This document shows, in pieces, positions 31,804 to 42,496 of a DNA stretch of 64,000 bases. Numbering within the stretch: the first letter of the stretch is position 1; every line of letters begins with the position of its first letter. Under the pieces are notes generated by a model. The model ran no database searches. It was given only the letters and a program-made list of their open reading frames with translations, and was not told where the DNA came from. The position numbers and the translations under genes were made by a program. The stretch comes from Hydrogenophaga intermedia. Lineage in GTDB: Bacteria; Pseudomonadota; Gammaproteobacteria; Burkholderiales; Burkholderiaceae_C. The DNA lies in NCBI RefSeq assembly GCF_023715105.1, contig NZ_JAMBNO010000004.1:1-64000 (forward strand), read 5' to 3'.

Positions 31804-32631
31804 ATGAACACGCCCACCTCTCCCCTCATCACCTTCATCGGCGGCGGCAACATGGCCAGCGCCATCGTCGGCGGCCTGCTGCGCCAGGGCCATGCGGCCT
31901 CCGCCATCCAGATCGTCGAGCCGTGGGACGAGCAGCGCACGCGCCTGGCGCAGCAGTTCCCTGGCGTGGCGCTGTTCGCCGCCGCGAGCGCCGATCTCAA
32001 ACGCTCCGACCTCGTTGTCTGGGCCGTCAAACCCCAGACCTTCAAGGACGCCGCCCTCGCCGCCGGCCCGCACCTGGGCGGCGCGCTGCACCTGAGCGTG
32101 GCTGCCGGCATCACCAGCGAGAGCATGGCGAGCTGGCTCGGCACGCAGCGCATCGTGCGCGCCATGCCCAACACGCCCGCGCTCGTGGGCCTGGGCATGA
32201 CGGGACTGTTCGCGCGCGACGGCGCGTCGGCGGACGATCGCGCGCTGATCGAAGCGGTGGTGAAGACCACCGGCGAGCTGGTGTGGGTGGCCACCGAACG
32301 CGACCTCGACGCCGTGACCGCCCTCTCGGGCTCGGGCCCGGCCTACGTGTTCTATTTCCTCGAAGCCATGCGCGACGCCGGTGCCCGCATGGGCTTGCCG
32401 CCCGAGACAGCCCTGCAACTCGCCATCGGCACCTTCGTTGGCGCGTCCACGCTGGCGCAACGTTCGACCGAGCCGCCGCAGTTGCTGCGCGAGCGGGTCA
32501 CGTCCAAAGGCGGGACGACCTACGCGGCGCTCACGGCAATGGAGGCGGCGGGGATGAAGGCGTCGTTCGAAGTTGCGCTGAAAGCAGCCCAGTTGCGCGC
32601 CGAGGAGTTGGGGCGGGAGTTCGGGAAGTAA
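31804..32631 (+). CDS. proC: Pyrroline-5-carboxylate reductase
   Basis: A 275-residue NAD(P)H enzyme for the last step of proline synthesis. The Rossmann motif FIGGGNMASAIVGGL is near residue 10 and the C-terminal VTSKGGTTYAALTAME is the family signature. ATG 31804 is chosen over ATG 31795 because the fold begins close to it; neither has a good ribosome site. Follows glpK by 30 bp but is functionally unrelated. Confidence 0.95.
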   Translation: MNTPTSPLITFIGGGNMASAIVGGLLRQGHAASAIQIVEPWDEQRTRLAQQFPGVALFAAASADLKRSDLVVWAVKPQTFKDAALAAGPHLGGALHLSVAAGITSESMASWLGTQRIVRAMPNTPALVGLGMTGLFARDGASADDRALIEAVVKTTGELVWVATERDLDAVTALSGSGPAYVFYFLEAMRDAGARMGLPPETALQLAIGTFVGASTLAQRSTEPPQLLRERVTSKGGTTYAALTAMEAAGMKASFEVALKAAQLRAEELGREFGK

Positions 32632-32636
32632 GTCGC

Positions 32637-32760
32637 TTCACGCGCGGCACCTCGCGCTGCTCGCGGACGCGCCGTACCCTGCTCCGCGGCTGTCCCCCGG
32701 ACCGGCTGCGCCCGGTCCTCCTCCTTCATGCCGCTGCGCAAAGCACAGCGCATCCACGAG
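32637..32760 (+). repeat. Dispersed ~120-bp repeat, copy 1 (after proC)
   Basis: Starts six bases after the proC stop. The sequence, with landmarks GCGCGGCACCTCGCG, CCCTGCTCCGCGGCTGTCCC and TGCCGCTGCGCA, recurs in inverted orientation at 35283-35402 with well over three quarters identity by eye and one or two small gaps. Confidence 0.85.
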
Positions 32761-32772
32761 CGAAAGTGATGG

Positions 32773-34490
32773 ACGCTGGTGACCGGTTTGGGCCGAGGCT
32801 GTGTGGAAACGAGTTGAGCGCATCCACGTGATTGCACTTGATGGCGGTTCTTCCGGTTTTGACCTGTCATGCCGCGTATGGGCGTCTCTGTGAGGTTTCA
32901 AGGCCTCTGCAGCTGGTCCTGAGGGCGCGATTGGAGGCAAAAGGGCTTACGCCCTCACCAGTCGCATCGCTTTCATCATGTCCTCGAACCCGAGGATGGC
33001 GAGCAAGCGCTTGAGGTTGTAGGCCAGCACAGTCAGGCTCACCTCCGTGCTCACGCCGCCCAGTCGCCTGGTCAGGAAGTGGGTGTGGCCCATCCAGTGC
33101 TTGAAGGTCCCGAATACATGTTCCACCGTGCGCCTGCGCACCCGCATGGCCTGCGGCATTCGGTCCAGGCGCCGCTGCGCCGCCTCCAGAACCGTCTCGT
33201 GCTCCCAACGGCTGATGCGCCTGTGAGCGCTGGGCGTGCATTGCGTCTTCATCGGGCATTGCGGGCACGCACTGCTCCAGTAGCGCCTGAGTTGCAGACC
33301 ATTCTCCTCACGGGTAAAGCGGTAGATGGCCCGCTGACCTGCAGGGCACAGGTACTCGTCGTCCTTGGCGATGTAGATGAAGTCTGATCGGTCGAAGCGC
33401 CCAGCGGCTCTGGCGCCGGAGGTCGTGGGTTTGGGCAGGATCACCGCCACACCCGCCTCGACACAAGCCTTGATCTGAGGCGCGCTGTAGTAACCGCGAT
33501 CGGCAATGGCACGCAATCTCTTACGGTCCATTGCTTCGCGTGCGGCCTTGGCCATGGGCGCAAGTGCGTCGCGGTCGTGCCCGCGATTGGTCACCTCGTG
33601 CGCCACCACGAGGTGATGCTCGCTGTCGACGGCGATCTGTACGTTGTAGCCCACGATGCCCGAAGCGCGCGCGGTGGTGGCCATGGAGCGGGCATCGGGG
33701 TCGGTCATGGACAACTGGCCGTCGGGCTGCTCGCGCAGTTGATCACGCACCCCATCGAGCACGCGCATTTGCTGACGCAGCAGTTCGATCTTTCCCTTGA
33801 GGCGCTGGGTCTTGGCTTCGAACTCGACCGGCTGTGTGCGATCGGCCGTGTCCAGTGCCACCAGGTAGCGGTGAATGCTCTCCTCGATCTGCTGCTGGCG
33901 CTTGTCGATCTTGCCGGCGGTGAAGTTTCTGTCGCGCGAGTTCACCGCTTTGAACTTGCTGCCGTCGATGGCGACCAGGGATTGGCCAAAGAGCTTGAGG
34001 TCACGGCAGAGTTCGACGAAGCGCCGGCAAACGTTGCGAATGCCTTGGCCGTTGTCGCGGCGGAAGTCGGCAATCGTCTTGAAGTCGGGCGCCAGCCGCT
34101 GCGTGAGCCACATCAGCTCCACGTTGCGCTGGCATTCACGCTCCAGGCGACGGCTGGACTGCACTCGATTGAGGTAGCCGTAGAGATAGACCTTGAGCAG
34201 CACCGCTGGGTGGTAGGCGGGGCGCCCGGTGGCTGCTGGCTCAGCGCCGTCGAACCCAAGCGCCGCCAGGTCCAGCTCGCTCACGAACGCATCGACCACG
34301 CGCACCGGGTTGTCCTCGGCAACGAAGTCGTCCAGACACTCGGGCAGCAACGTCACCTGGTGGCGGTCCTGGCCTTCGATGAATCGGGGCATCGCGACTC
34401 CGGAAATTGCGATGCCGCAACTCTAGAAGGACATCATCGAAAAGTGCAGAGGGTTTTCACACAGCCTCGGCCCGAAGCGGGCAGCCGTCG
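32773..34490 (-). mobile_element. IS1182-family insertion sequence
   Basis: One transposase gene between inverted ends. GGGCCGAGGCTGTGTGGAAAC (32790-32810) matches the reverse complement of 34453-34473 at 20 of 21 bases, and weaker pairing continues outward for about 16 more bases. Outer limits are approximate. It sits between repeat copy 1 and the toxin-antitoxin pair. Confidence 0.85.
32947..34392 (-). CDS. IS1182-family transposase
   Basis: A 481-residue DDE transposase, apparently intact. The DUF772-type N-terminus (residues about 1-130; GRPAYHPAVLLKVYLYGYLN) is followed by catalytic candidates in VAIDGSKF, IADRGYYS and the C-terminal RTVEHVFGTFKHWMG. A Cys cluster (CPAGQ, CPQCPMKTQC) lies between. 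No frameshift, so the element may be active. Confidence 0.95.
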   Translation of the reverse strand: MPRFIEGQDRHQVTLLPECLDDFVAEDNPVRVVDAFVSELDLAALGFDGAEPAATGRPAYHPAVLLKVYLYGYLNRVQSSRRLERECQRNVELMWLTQRLAPDFKTIADFRRDNGQGIRNVCRRFVELCRDLKLFGQSLVAIDGSKFKAVNSRDRNFTAGKIDKRQQQIEESIHRYLVALDTADRTQPVEFEAKTQRLKGKIELLRQQMRVLDGVRDQLREQPDGQLSMTDPDARSMATTARASGIVGYNVQIAVDSEHHLVVAHEVTNRGHDRDALAPMAKAAREAMDRKRLRAIADRGYYSAPQIKACVEAGVAVILPKPTTSGARAAGRFDRSDFIYIAKDDEYLCPAGQRAIYRFTREENGLQLRRYWSSACPQCPMKTQCTPSAHRRISRWEHETVLEAAQRRLDRMPQAMRVRRRTVEHVFGTFKHWMGHTHFLTRRLGGVSTEVSLTVLAYNLKRLLAILGFEDMMKAMRLVRA

Positions 34491-34534
34491 GTTCGATTGA
34501 AGCGCCGCAATGCGGCCGTCCGCAACCGCCGACG

Positions 34535-34849
34535 CTAGATACCAGACAACACCGCGTCCATGGCTGACACCAGCGCGCTGGCTTGCGCGGCAACGTTGTC
34601 CACCGGCCGGCGCAAGTCCTTGGCTGGCAGAGGCGCGGCATAGTGCGCCAGTGCATGCAAACGCTTGCCCTTGACCATGATGACCGGGCACAGCGTGGTC
34701 GGCACCTTGGTGCCCGACGTGAACACGGCAAGCGGTATTGTCAGGCGCGTGGCCAGTGCATCGAGCAGGTCACTCTGGATCACGACCACGTAGGGAATGC
34801 CGTCGGCCGCGCTGCGGCTGGGATTGGCGAACACGTCGTACTGCGGCAT
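34535..34849 (-). CDS. ccdB: CcdB-type toxin
   Basis: A 104-residue protein aligned with CcdB along its length: QYDVFANP start, VVIQSDLLDALATRLTIPL core, LCPVIMV middle and a terminal GI. CcdB poisons DNA gyrase; its last residues Trp-Gly-Ile matter in the F-plasmid toxin, and here the Trp position is Ser (LSGI), as some chromosomal homologues also differ. ATG 34849 lies seven bases after the antitoxin stop. The longer open frame upstream overlaps the antitoxin. Confidence 0.88.
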   Translation of the reverse strand: MPQYDVFANPSRSAADGIPYVVVIQSDLLDALATRLTIPLAVFTSGTKVPTTLCPVIMVKGKRLHALAHYAAPLPAKDLRRPVDNVAAQASALVSAMDAVLSGI

Positions 34850-34856
34850 CGGCTGT

Positions 34857-35126
34857 TCACCACGGGCGCAAATCTTCGCCCGGAATACCGTGCGTTTCGA
34901 AGCGGGCGTTCTGAGCCTCGATCCAGTCGCCAAATTCGGCTTCGAACGCCCTCTTGCGCGCGGCACGGCTGGCTTTCTCGCGGCTGGCCTGAAGGGCCTG
35001 GTAATGCTCAGCCGACAGGATCACCGTGTCGATTTGCCCGGCTTTCTCAACGAAGACAGGTTCGCGCTTGGCTTGGGCGCAAAGGCTGCCAAATCGATTT
35101 TTGGCTTCGGTGGCGGTCACGCGCAT
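34857..35126 (-). CDS. Phd/YefM-type antitoxin
   Basis: An 89-residue protein with a Phd/YefM N-terminus (MRVTATEAKNRFGSLCAQAK; DTVILSAEHYQAL) that would bind the operon promoter, and a charged C-terminus (EKASRAARKRAFEAEFGDWI) to wrap the toxin. It precedes the toxin gene as usual. The pairing with CcdB rather than a Doc or RelE toxin is atypical compared with the textbook CcdA partner. Confidence 0.85.
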   Translation of the reverse strand: MRVTATEAKNRFGSLCAQAKREPVFVEKAGQIDTVILSAEHYQALQASREKASRAARKRAFEAEFGDWIEAQNARFETHGIPGEDLRPW

Positions 35127-35210
35127 GGTCGGCTCCTTGAATCGCCAGCCATTTTAGCCATCGCTGGACGACCGGCGAGGAGATTGGCAACGATCTGTGT
35201 GCAACACCGC

Positions 35211-35234
35211 AGCGGTCATTCATCAATGACCGCT
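35211..35234. repeat. Perfect 10-bp palindrome upstream of the antitoxin gene
   Basis: AGCGGTCATT pairs with AATGACCGCT around CATC. No T-run follows on either strand. It may be part of an intergenic repeat family of this group; an operator role is possible but it lies about 85 bp from the antitoxin start. Confidence 0.5.
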
Positions 35235-35282
35235 TCTGGCCGATACGCGCCATCGTAGCGCTCTCACCCTGGTCACCGCCCG

Positions 35283-35402
35283 CGGATGCGGTGTGCCCTG
35301 CGCAGCGGCATAAAGGAGGAGCCAAGGGCGCAGACCTTGGCGGGGGACAGCCGCGGAGCAGGGCGCGGCGCAGCCGCGGGCACGCGAGGTGCCACGCGCG
35401 AA
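35283..35402 (-). repeat. Dispersed ~120-bp repeat, copy 2 (after ubiA)
   Basis: Reverse-complement counterpart of 32637-32760. Read on the minus strand it begins within about four bases of the ubiA stop, as copy 1 does relative to proC. Thus both copies occupy the start of a 3' untranslated region in the same sense relative to the gene. Confidence 0.85.
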
Positions 35403-35405
35403 GAA

Positions 35406-36284
35406 TCAAGCCAACCCGACCACCACCCCCGCAAACACCGTGAACCCCAGCCAGTGGTTGGCGCGGAACGCGGTGAAGCAGCCCTCTCGCGAGCGGTCGC
35501 GGATCAGCGTGAAGTGCCACATCACCTGGGCCAGCGCCGCCGCGAGCGCGAGCAGCCAGGCCACCGGCCGCAGCATGGGCCACAGCGCCGCCGTCCAGAT
35601 CGCCAGGTGCAGCAGGTAAAAGCCCGTCACAGCCGCCACGTCGGCGCGACCTAGCGTGATGGCCGAGGTCTTCATGCCGATCTTGAGGTCGTCGTCGCGG
35701 TCGACCATGGCGTACTCGGTGTCGTAGGCCAGCACCCAGAACGCGTTGCCCAGCAGCAGAACCCAGGCCTGCGCGGGTACCGTGCCTTGCACCGCCGCGA
35801 AAGCCATGGGGATGCCGAAGCTGAAAGCCACCCCGAGCACCGCCTGCGGCATCGACACGAATCGCTTGGCGAACGGGTAGGCCAGCGTGATCGCCAACGC
35901 CGCGAACGACAGCGCGATGGTTAGGGCGTTGGTGGTCAGCACCAGCCCGAAGGCCGCGAGGGCGAGCACCGCACCCACCGCGAGCGCTTCTTTTGTTGAT
36001 ACCTTGCCCGAGGTGACGGGGCGCTGGGCGGTGCGCTTGACGTGGCGGTCGAAGTCGCGGTCGGCCACGTCGTTGACGCAGCAGCCCGCGCTGCGCATGA
36101 GGATGGTGCCAAGCGTGAACACGGCGAGCAGGTGCCAGCCGGGGAAGCCGCCCGAGGCCACCCACAGCGCCGACAAGGTGGGCCACAGCAGCAACAGCCA
36201 GCCGGCAGGCCGGTTCCAGCGGATCAGATCGAGCCAGAGCGAAAGGCGCGAGGGTTGGGGCAAGGCGGGCATGGAGGCCGACAC
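35406..36284 (-). CDS. ubiA: 4-hydroxybenzoate polyprenyltransferase
   Basis: A 292-residue integral membrane prenyltransferase of ubiquinone synthesis. The two aspartate-rich metal/diphosphate motifs are present: NDVADRDFD (residues about 71-79) and [12 protein letters not shown] (about 188-199). Eight to nine hydrophobic segments. Last gene after oxyR in a minus-strand run. Confidence 0.96.
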   Translation of the reverse strand: MSASMPALPQPSRLSLWLDLIRWNRPAGWLLLLWPTLSALWVASGGFPGWHLLAVFTLGTILMRSAGCCVNDVADRDFDRHVKRTAQRPVTSGKVSTKEALAVGAVLALAAFGLVLTTNALTIALSFAALAITLAYPFAKRFVSMPQAVLGVAFSFGIPMAFAAVQGTVPAQAWVLLLGNAFWVLAYDTEYAMVDRDDDLKIGMKTSAITLGRADVAAVTGFYLLHLAIWTAALWPMLRPVAWLLALAAALAQVMWHFTLIRDRSREGCFTAFRANHWLGFTVFAGVVVGLA

Positions 36285-36303
36285 GGCAACACTCCGACGG
36301 GAA

Positions 36304-37263
36304 TCAGGACAGGCGCTTTACGCCCGGCAGTTCGCAGGCGTAGATGGCATTGCGCAGCTCGGCGATGGCCTCGTAGCGCGTGAAGCTGCGCCGCCAGGCC
36401 AGCACCACGCGCCGCGTGGGGGCATCGCCCTGGAAGGGCAGGTAGCGCACGTAGGGCGAGTCGCCGAAATCCTGCCCGGGCTTCATCGAATCGTCGAGCG
36501 CGGAGCGCGGCACCGACAGGCGCGGTACCAGCGTCACGCCCATGCCCGCGGCTACCATGTGCTTGATGGTCTCCAGCGACGAGCCTTCAAAACTCTTGCG
36601 GATGCCCTCGGTGTCGTTCGAGAAACGCGCGAACTCGGGGCAGACCTCGAGCACGTGGTCGCGAAAACAATGGCCGGTGCCCAGCAGCAACATGGTCTCG
36701 CGCTTGAGCTCCTCGGCCGTGATGTGGCCTTGTTTTGCAAGCGGGTGCGTGTGCGGCACCGCGGCCAGGAAAGGCTCGTCGTACAGCGGCGCGAGCGCGA
36801 GGTTGGTGTCGGGGAAAGGCTCGGCAAGGATGGCCGCATCGATCTCGCCCAGCCGCAACTGTTCCAGCAGCTTGCTGGTGAAGTTCTCCTGCAGCACCAG
36901 CGGCATCTGCGGCGTGCGCTCGATGACCTGGCGCACGAGGTCCGGCAGCAGGTAGGGGCCGATGGTGTAGATCACGCCCAGGCGCAACGGGCCGGCCAGC
37001 GGGTCCTTGCCGCGCTTGGCGATTTCCTTGATGGCGGCGGCCTGCTCCAGCACGGTCTGGGCCTGGCGCACGATTTCTTCGCCCAGCGGCGTGACGGCGA
37101 TTTCGGTGGCGTTGCGCTCGAAGATCTTGAGCTCAAGCTCCTCTTCGAGCTTCTTGATCGCCACCGACAGGGTGGGTTGCGAGACGAAGCAGGCCTCGGC
37201 CGCCTTGCCGAAGTGCCGCTCACGCGCCACGGCGACGATGTACTTGAGTTCGGTGAGCGTCAT
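36304..37263 (-). CDS. oxyR: Peroxide sensor LysR-type regulator OxyR
   Basis: A 319-residue regulator. The N-terminal winged helix (residues about 1-60) is followed by a sensor domain with Cys199 (GTGHCFRD) and Cys208 (VCPEF), exactly the numbering of the E. coli redox pair when ATG 37263 is used; this favours it over ATG 37272. H2O2 oxidises the pair to a disulfide and switches on antioxidant genes. It lies between recG and ubiA; a dispersed repeat sits just upstream. Confidence 0.95.
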   Translation of the reverse strand: MTLTELKYIVAVARERHFGKAAEACFVSQPTLSVAIKKLEEELELKIFERNATEIAVTPLGEEIVRQAQTVLEQAAAIKEIAKRGKDPLAGPLRLGVIYTIGPYLLPDLVRQVIERTPQMPLVLQENFTSKLLEQLRLGEIDAAILAEPFPDTNLALAPLYDEPFLAAVPHTHPLAKQGHITAEELKRETMLLLGTGHCFRDHVLEVCPEFARFSNDTEGIRKSFEGSSLETIKHMVAAGMGVTLVPRLSVPRSALDDSMKPGQDFGDSPYVRYLPFQGDAPTRRVVLAWRRSFTRYEAIAELRNAIYACELPGVKRLS

Positions 37264-37264
37264 G

Positions 37265-37345
37265 GGCCGCATTGTGCCCCCCTGCGCCGCTTCGCGTCTT
37301 CCCCCCAGGGGGACCGCGCCGATGGCCCGGCAGAGCAGGTTCCAT
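37265..37345. repeat. GC-rich dispersed repeat in the recG-oxyR gap
   Basis: The gap holds CTGCGCCGCTTCGCG, a CCCCC/GGGGG palindrome (TTCCCCCCAGGGGGACC) and GGCCCGGCA, the same landmarks in the same order as the minus strand of the queA-internal repeat at 39877-39962. It occupies most of the oxyR upstream region. Confidence 0.65.
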
Positions 37346-37362
37346 GGCGCGCCGGATAGGTA

Positions 37363-39453
37363 TCAGGCCTTGAGGTATTCGGCTTTGCTGCCCAGCCAGC
37401 GCGCGATGTGTTGCTCGGCCAGCGCGGGATGGCGCGACAACATCAGCGGCGCGGTCTCACGTGCCCAGGCCAGCAGATGACCGTCGGTGGCGAGGTCGGC
37501 AAAGCGCAGTAGCGGCGCACCCGATTGGCGCGCGCCGAGGAACTCGCCGGGGCCGCGGATCTCCAGGTCGCGGCGGGCGATCTCGAAGCCGTCGTTCGTA
37601 TCGACCATGGCACGCAGGCGTTCGCGAGCGGTCTCACCCAGCCGGCCGCCTTCGGGTGCGCTGTAGAGCAGCACGCAGGCCGAGGCTGCCGCGCCGCGGC
37701 CCACGCGGCCGCGCAGCTGGTGCAACTGGCTCAGACCAAAGCGCTCGGCGTGTTCGATCACCATCAGCGAGGCGTTGGGCACGTCCACACCGACCTCGAT
37801 CACGGTGGTCGATACGAGCACACCCATCTGCCCCTGCACGAACAGCGACATCACGGCCTTCTTCTCGGCCGGCGGCATGCGCGAGTGCAGCAAGCCCACC
37901 AGCACGCCCGGCAGGGCCTGCGACAGCTCGGCGTGCGTGGCGGTGGCGTTGGAGAGATCCAGCGCCTCGCTCTCCTCGATCAGCGGGCACACCCAGTACA
38001 CCTGCCGGCCTTGTTCGATCTGCCCGCAGATGCGCTGCACCACTTCGTCGCGGCGCTGGTCGCTCACCACCTTGGTGACGATGGGTGTGCGACCGGGTGG
38101 CAGCTCGTCGATGGTGGAGACGTCGAGGTCGGCGTAGTAGCTCATGGCCAGCGTGCGCGGAATCGGCGTGGCCGTCATCATCAGCAGATGCGGCTCCAGG
38201 TGCTCAAGCGATTTGCCGCGCAGCGCCAGGCGCTGCGCCACGCCGAAACGGTGCTGCTCGTCGATGAGGGCGAGCGCCAGCCGCTGGAACACCACCTGCT
38301 CCTGAATCACCGCGTGTGTGCCCACCACCAGCGCGGCCTCGCCGCTGGCGATGAGTTCGAGCATCTCGTTGCGCTGCTTTTTCTTCTGGCTGCCGGTGAG
38401 CCAGGCCACGCGCTTTCCCAGCGGCTCCAGCAAGGGCTCCAGCCAGCCGATGAGCTTGCGGAAATGCTGCTCGGCCAGGATCTCGGTCGGCGCCATGAGC
38501 GCGCACTGCCAGCCCGCGTCGATGGCAATCGCCGCGGCCAACGCGGCCACCACGGTCTTGCCCGAGCCCACATCACCCTGAAGCAGGCGGTGCATGGGCA
38601 CGGTGCGCGCCAGATCGCGCGCAATCTCCTCGCCCACGCGGCGCTGCGCGGCAGTGAGTGCAAAGGGAAGCGTGGCCAGCAACTGCTCGTGCAGCCCACC
38701 GCGGCGCAGCGGCAGGTCCGGCGCGCGCAGTGCATCGCGCTCGCGCTTGGCCACCGCCTGCGAGAGTTGCTGCGCAAGCAATTCTTCGGCCTTGAGGCGT
38801 TGCCAGGCGGGGTGGCTGCGGTCTTCCAGCGCGGCCAGGGCGGCGTCGGGCCCCGGGTGGTGCAGGAGTTGCAGCGCTTCGCGCAGCGTGGCGCTCACGC
38901 GCGCGCTGCGCTGCAGGCCGGCCAGCGCGTCGGGCGGCAAGGTTTCGTGCAGGTCGGCCCGCGCGAGTGCCCCCACCACCGCCTTGCGCAGGTAGGCCTG
39001 GGGCAGTTGCGCGCTGGTGGGGTAGACGGGCGTGAGCACCTCAGGCAGCTCGCCGCCCGCCAGCTTGAACGCCGGGTGCAGCATGGTGTAGCCCGCAAAG
39101 CCACCCTTGATCTCGCCGCGCGCGCGGATGCGTGCGCCCACCGCGAGCGTCTTCTGGTGCGAAGGGTAAAAGCTGAAGAAGCGCAGCGTGCAGGTGTCAC
39201 TGCCGTCGTCGAGCGTGACGAGCAACTGGCGCCGGCCGCGGTACTGCACCTCGCTGTGCGTCACCGTACCCTCGATCTGCACCAGATCACCGTTGCGCAC
39301 GTCGCGCAGCTTCACGATGCGGGTCTCGTCCTCGTAGCGCAGCGGCAGGTGCAGCGCGAGGTCGATGTCGCGCTTCAAGCCGAGCTTGTGCATCGCCTTC
39401 TGGGGCGCTGACAAGGGCTTGGGTGCGACGGAGGTGCCTGCGGATTCGGCCAT
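37363..39453 (-). CDS. recG: ATP-dependent DNA helicase RecG
   Basis: A 696-residue branch-migration helicase that rescues stalled forks. An OB wedge domain (residues about 40-150) precedes the helicase core with Walker [17 protein letters not shown] (DExH) and TATPIPRT, then the C-terminal [16 protein letters not shown] motif. ATG 39453 is set by the wedge start; the much longer open frame runs through the divergent queA gene and is not used. Confidence 0.96.
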   Translation of the reverse strand: MAESAGTSVAPKPLSAPQKAMHKLGLKRDIDLALHLPLRYEDETRIVKLRDVRNGDLVQIEGTVTHSEVQYRGRRQLLVTLDDGSDTCTLRFFSFYPSHQKTLAVGARIRARGEIKGGFAGYTMLHPAFKLAGGELPEVLTPVYPTSAQLPQAYLRKAVVGALARADLHETLPPDALAGLQRSARVSATLREALQLLHHPGPDAALAALEDRSHPAWQRLKAEELLAQQLSQAVAKRERDALRAPDLPLRRGGLHEQLLATLPFALTAAQRRVGEEIARDLARTVPMHRLLQGDVGSGKTVVAALAAAIAIDAGWQCALMAPTEILAEQHFRKLIGWLEPLLEPLGKRVAWLTGSQKKKQRNEMLELIASGEAALVVGTHAVIQEQVVFQRLALALIDEQHRFGVAQRLALRGKSLEHLEPHLLMMTATPIPRTLAMSYYADLDVSTIDELPPGRTPIVTKVVSDQRRDEVVQRICGQIEQGRQVYWVCPLIEESEALDLSNATATHAELSQALPGVLVGLLHSRMPPAEKKAVMSLFVQGQMGVLVSTTVIEVGVDVPNASLMVIEHAERFGLSQLHQLRGRVGRGAAASACVLLYSAPEGGRLGETARERLRAMVDTNDGFEIARRDLEIRGPGEFLGARQSGAPLLRFADLATDGHLLAWARETAPLMLSRHPALAEQHIARWLGSKAEYLKA

Positions 39454-39517
39454 GGGACAATTCTGCCCGTCCGACCCCACCCCCCCTTGGAACGGGCCCG
39501 TCCGGCCCTCAAGCGAT

Positions 39518-40654
39518 ATGACACTGTCTTCCGCACCGACGGCGCAGCGCGCCTTCACCCTGAGCGATTTCGACTTCGCTCTGCCCCCCAAACTGATCGC
39601 CCAGCACCCGGCACCCGAGCGCAGCGCCTCGCGCCTGCTCGACGGTCGCGGTCCAGCCCCCGTGGACCGCGTGTTCCGCGAACTTCCCGCACTGCTGGCG
39701 CCGGGCGATCTCCTGGTATTCAACAACACCCAGGTCATCAAGGCGCGCCTGTTTGGCGAAAAGGCCAGTGGCGGCAAGGTTGAGCTGCTGGTGGAGCGCG
39801 TGCTGCAGAACCACGAGGTGGTCGCGCACATGAAGGTGAGCAAGAAGCCGCCGGTGGGCGCGGTGCTGCGCATGCAGGGGGAAATCGCTGCCGGGCCGCC
39901 CCAAGGCGATTTCGCGCCCCCTCGGGGGGCAGCGACCCGCGCAGCGGCGGAGCATGGGGGCCACGCGTTCACCGCCGAGCTGCTGGGCCGCTGGCCCGAC
40001 GAACATGGTGCGCTGTTCCGCCTGCGCTTCAGCGGCGAGCCGCACGCGCTGATGGCGGCATATGGCCACGTGCCGCTGCCACCTTACATCGAACACGGCG
40101 ACACCGCCGAGGACGAGCGCCGCTACCAGACCGTGTTTGCCAAGCACCCCGGTGCCGTGGCCGCACCCACCGCGGCGCTGCATTTCGACGACGGCGTGTT
40201 GGCGGCGCTGCGCGCGCGCGGCATTCACACCGCCGAGGTCACGCTGCACGTCGGCGCCGGCACCTTCCAGCCGGTCAAGACAGAGAACATCGCCGAGCAC
40301 ACCATGCACGCCGAGTGGTACCGCGTGCCGGCCGAGACCATCGCCGCCATTGAGGCCTGCCGCGCGCGTGGCGGCCGCGTGGTGGCCGTGGGCACCACCA
40401 CCGTGCGCACACTGGAAAGCTGGGCCGCCTTCGGTCACACCGAAGGCGACACGCAGATCTTCATCACGCCCGGGTTCCGATTCCAGATGATCGACGCGCT
40501 GATCACCAACTTCCACCTGCCCAAGAGCACGCTGATGATGCTGGTGAGCGCATTCGCGGGTTACGAGCACGTGATGCGGCTCTATCAGCACGCCATCGCA
40601 CAACGCTACCGCTTCTTCAGCTACGGCGACGCCATGCTGCTGCAGCGGCGCTGA
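39518..40654 (+). CDS. queA: tRNA preQ1(34) S-adenosylmethionine ribosyltransferase-isomerase with internal insertion
   Basis: A 378-residue enzyme that makes epoxyqueuosine on tRNA. Family segments are intact: [59 protein letters not shown] and the C-terminal [11 protein letters not shown]. It is about 30 residues longer than usual; the excess (residues about 120-148, [18 protein letters not shown] region) is encoded by a GC-rich dispersed repeat in frame. The insertion is in a loop-like, poorly conserved part, so activity may be kept. Divergent from recG with 64 bp between. Confidence 0.93.
   Translation: MTLSSAPTAQRAFTLSDFDFALPPKLIAQHPAPERSASRLLDGRGPAPVDRVFRELPALLAPGDLLVFNNTQVIKARLFGEKASGGKVELLVERVLQNHEVVAHMKVSKKPPVGAVLRMQGEIAAGPPQGDFAPPRGAATRAAAEHGGHAFTAELLGRWPDEHGALFRLRFSGEPHALMAAYGHVPLPPYIEHGDTAEDERRYQTVFAKHPGAVAAPTAALHFDDGVLAALRARGIHTAEVTLHVGAGTFQPVKTENIAEHTMHAEWYRVPAETIAAIEACRARGGRVVAVGTTTVRTLESWAAFGHTEGDTQIFITPGFRFQMIDALITNFHLPKSTLMMLVSAFAGYEHVMRLYQHAIAQRYRFFSYGDAMLLQRR
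39877..39962. repeat. Dispersed GC-rich repeat inserted in frame in queA
   Basis: Contains GGGCCGCCCCAAGGCG, the palindromic CCCCCTCGGGGGG and CAGCGACCCGCGCAGCGGCGG. Equivalent sequences are usually intergenic in this bacterial family; a related copy is at 37265-37345. The segment length keeps the queA frame open. Confidence 0.75.
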
Positions 40655-40679
40655 GCGAGGCGGGCGACAACGGCAGGCG

Positions 40680-41114
40680 TCAGGGCGTCTGCAGCCGGCT
40701 GATGTATTCGATCAGCGTCAGGATGCGCGCACGCACCACCGCGGCCGAGTCGTAATTGCCGCGTGCCTCGCGCAGCCGCTGAGACTCCTCGACGCTGTAA
40801 TCGCGGCCCCACACCGGCATGTCGCGCACGCCGTGGGCGGGCACGGCCGCCGTGCCCTCGATCACCGCGTACATGCGGTTGACGGGCAGCACACCGCCGT
40901 TCTTCTTCGCCAGTTGCGTCAGGTCGGGCGGGCTCTTCTGCAGCAGCCAGACCAATGAGCCGTTGCCTTTACCTTCGATGCCGTGGCAACTGGCGCAGTT
41001 GTCGCTGAACTCCAGCTTGCCGAGGTCGATCTGCGCCTGCGGCGCCTGGGCCTGCGCAAACGCCGCGCCCAGCGTGCAGGCCAGCAGCACCAAGCCCTTG
41101 ATGGTCTTCTTCAT
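40680..41114 (-). CDS. Periplasmic monohaem cytochrome c
   Basis: A 144-residue class I cytochrome c. Sec signal (MKKTIKGLVLLACTLGAAFAQA), haem motif Cys40-Ala-Ser-Cys43-His44, and a likely axial Met in VRDMPVWG. A GGAGA site precedes ATG 41114. Partner oxidase or dehydrogenase is not evident; it sits between queA and tgt on the opposite strand. Confidence 0.9.
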   Translation of the reverse strand: MKKTIKGLVLLACTLGAAFAQAQAPQAQIDLGKLEFSDNCASCHGIEGKGNGSLVWLLQKSPPDLTQLAKKNGGVLPVNRMYAVIEGTAAVPAHGVRDMPVWGRDYSVEESQRLREARGNYDSAAVVRARILTLIEYISRLQTP

Positions 41115-41207
41115 GGGGTTCTCCAGTGGGGTTGAAGCAAGCGCACTGCCCGAACGGCAATGAACTCCCATGGCCCATGCTAGGAAGGCGCCGGGCGCCG
41201 AAGTTGA

Positions 41208-42437
<1,230 letters not shown>

Positions 42438-42496
42438 GTTCGGCATCCGAGCGTGCGCGACAGCGCCGGGCATCGGGCGCCGCTAAGCTGCGCGCG

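Noticed and set aside
30172..32460. 762-codon minus-strand open frame opposite glpR, glpK and proC
   Set aside because: It covers three well-supported genes on the other strand and has the biased composition of a shadow frame.
37525..39411. 628-codon plus-strand open frame opposite recG
   Set aside because: It mirrors recG codon positions in very GC-rich DNA, has low-complexity His/Gln/Arg/Gly composition and no family resemblance; recG is certain.
39365..39517. N-terminal extension of QueA
   Set aside because: The frame is open upstream but it crosses into recG on the other strand; the family N-terminus begins shortly after ATG 39518.
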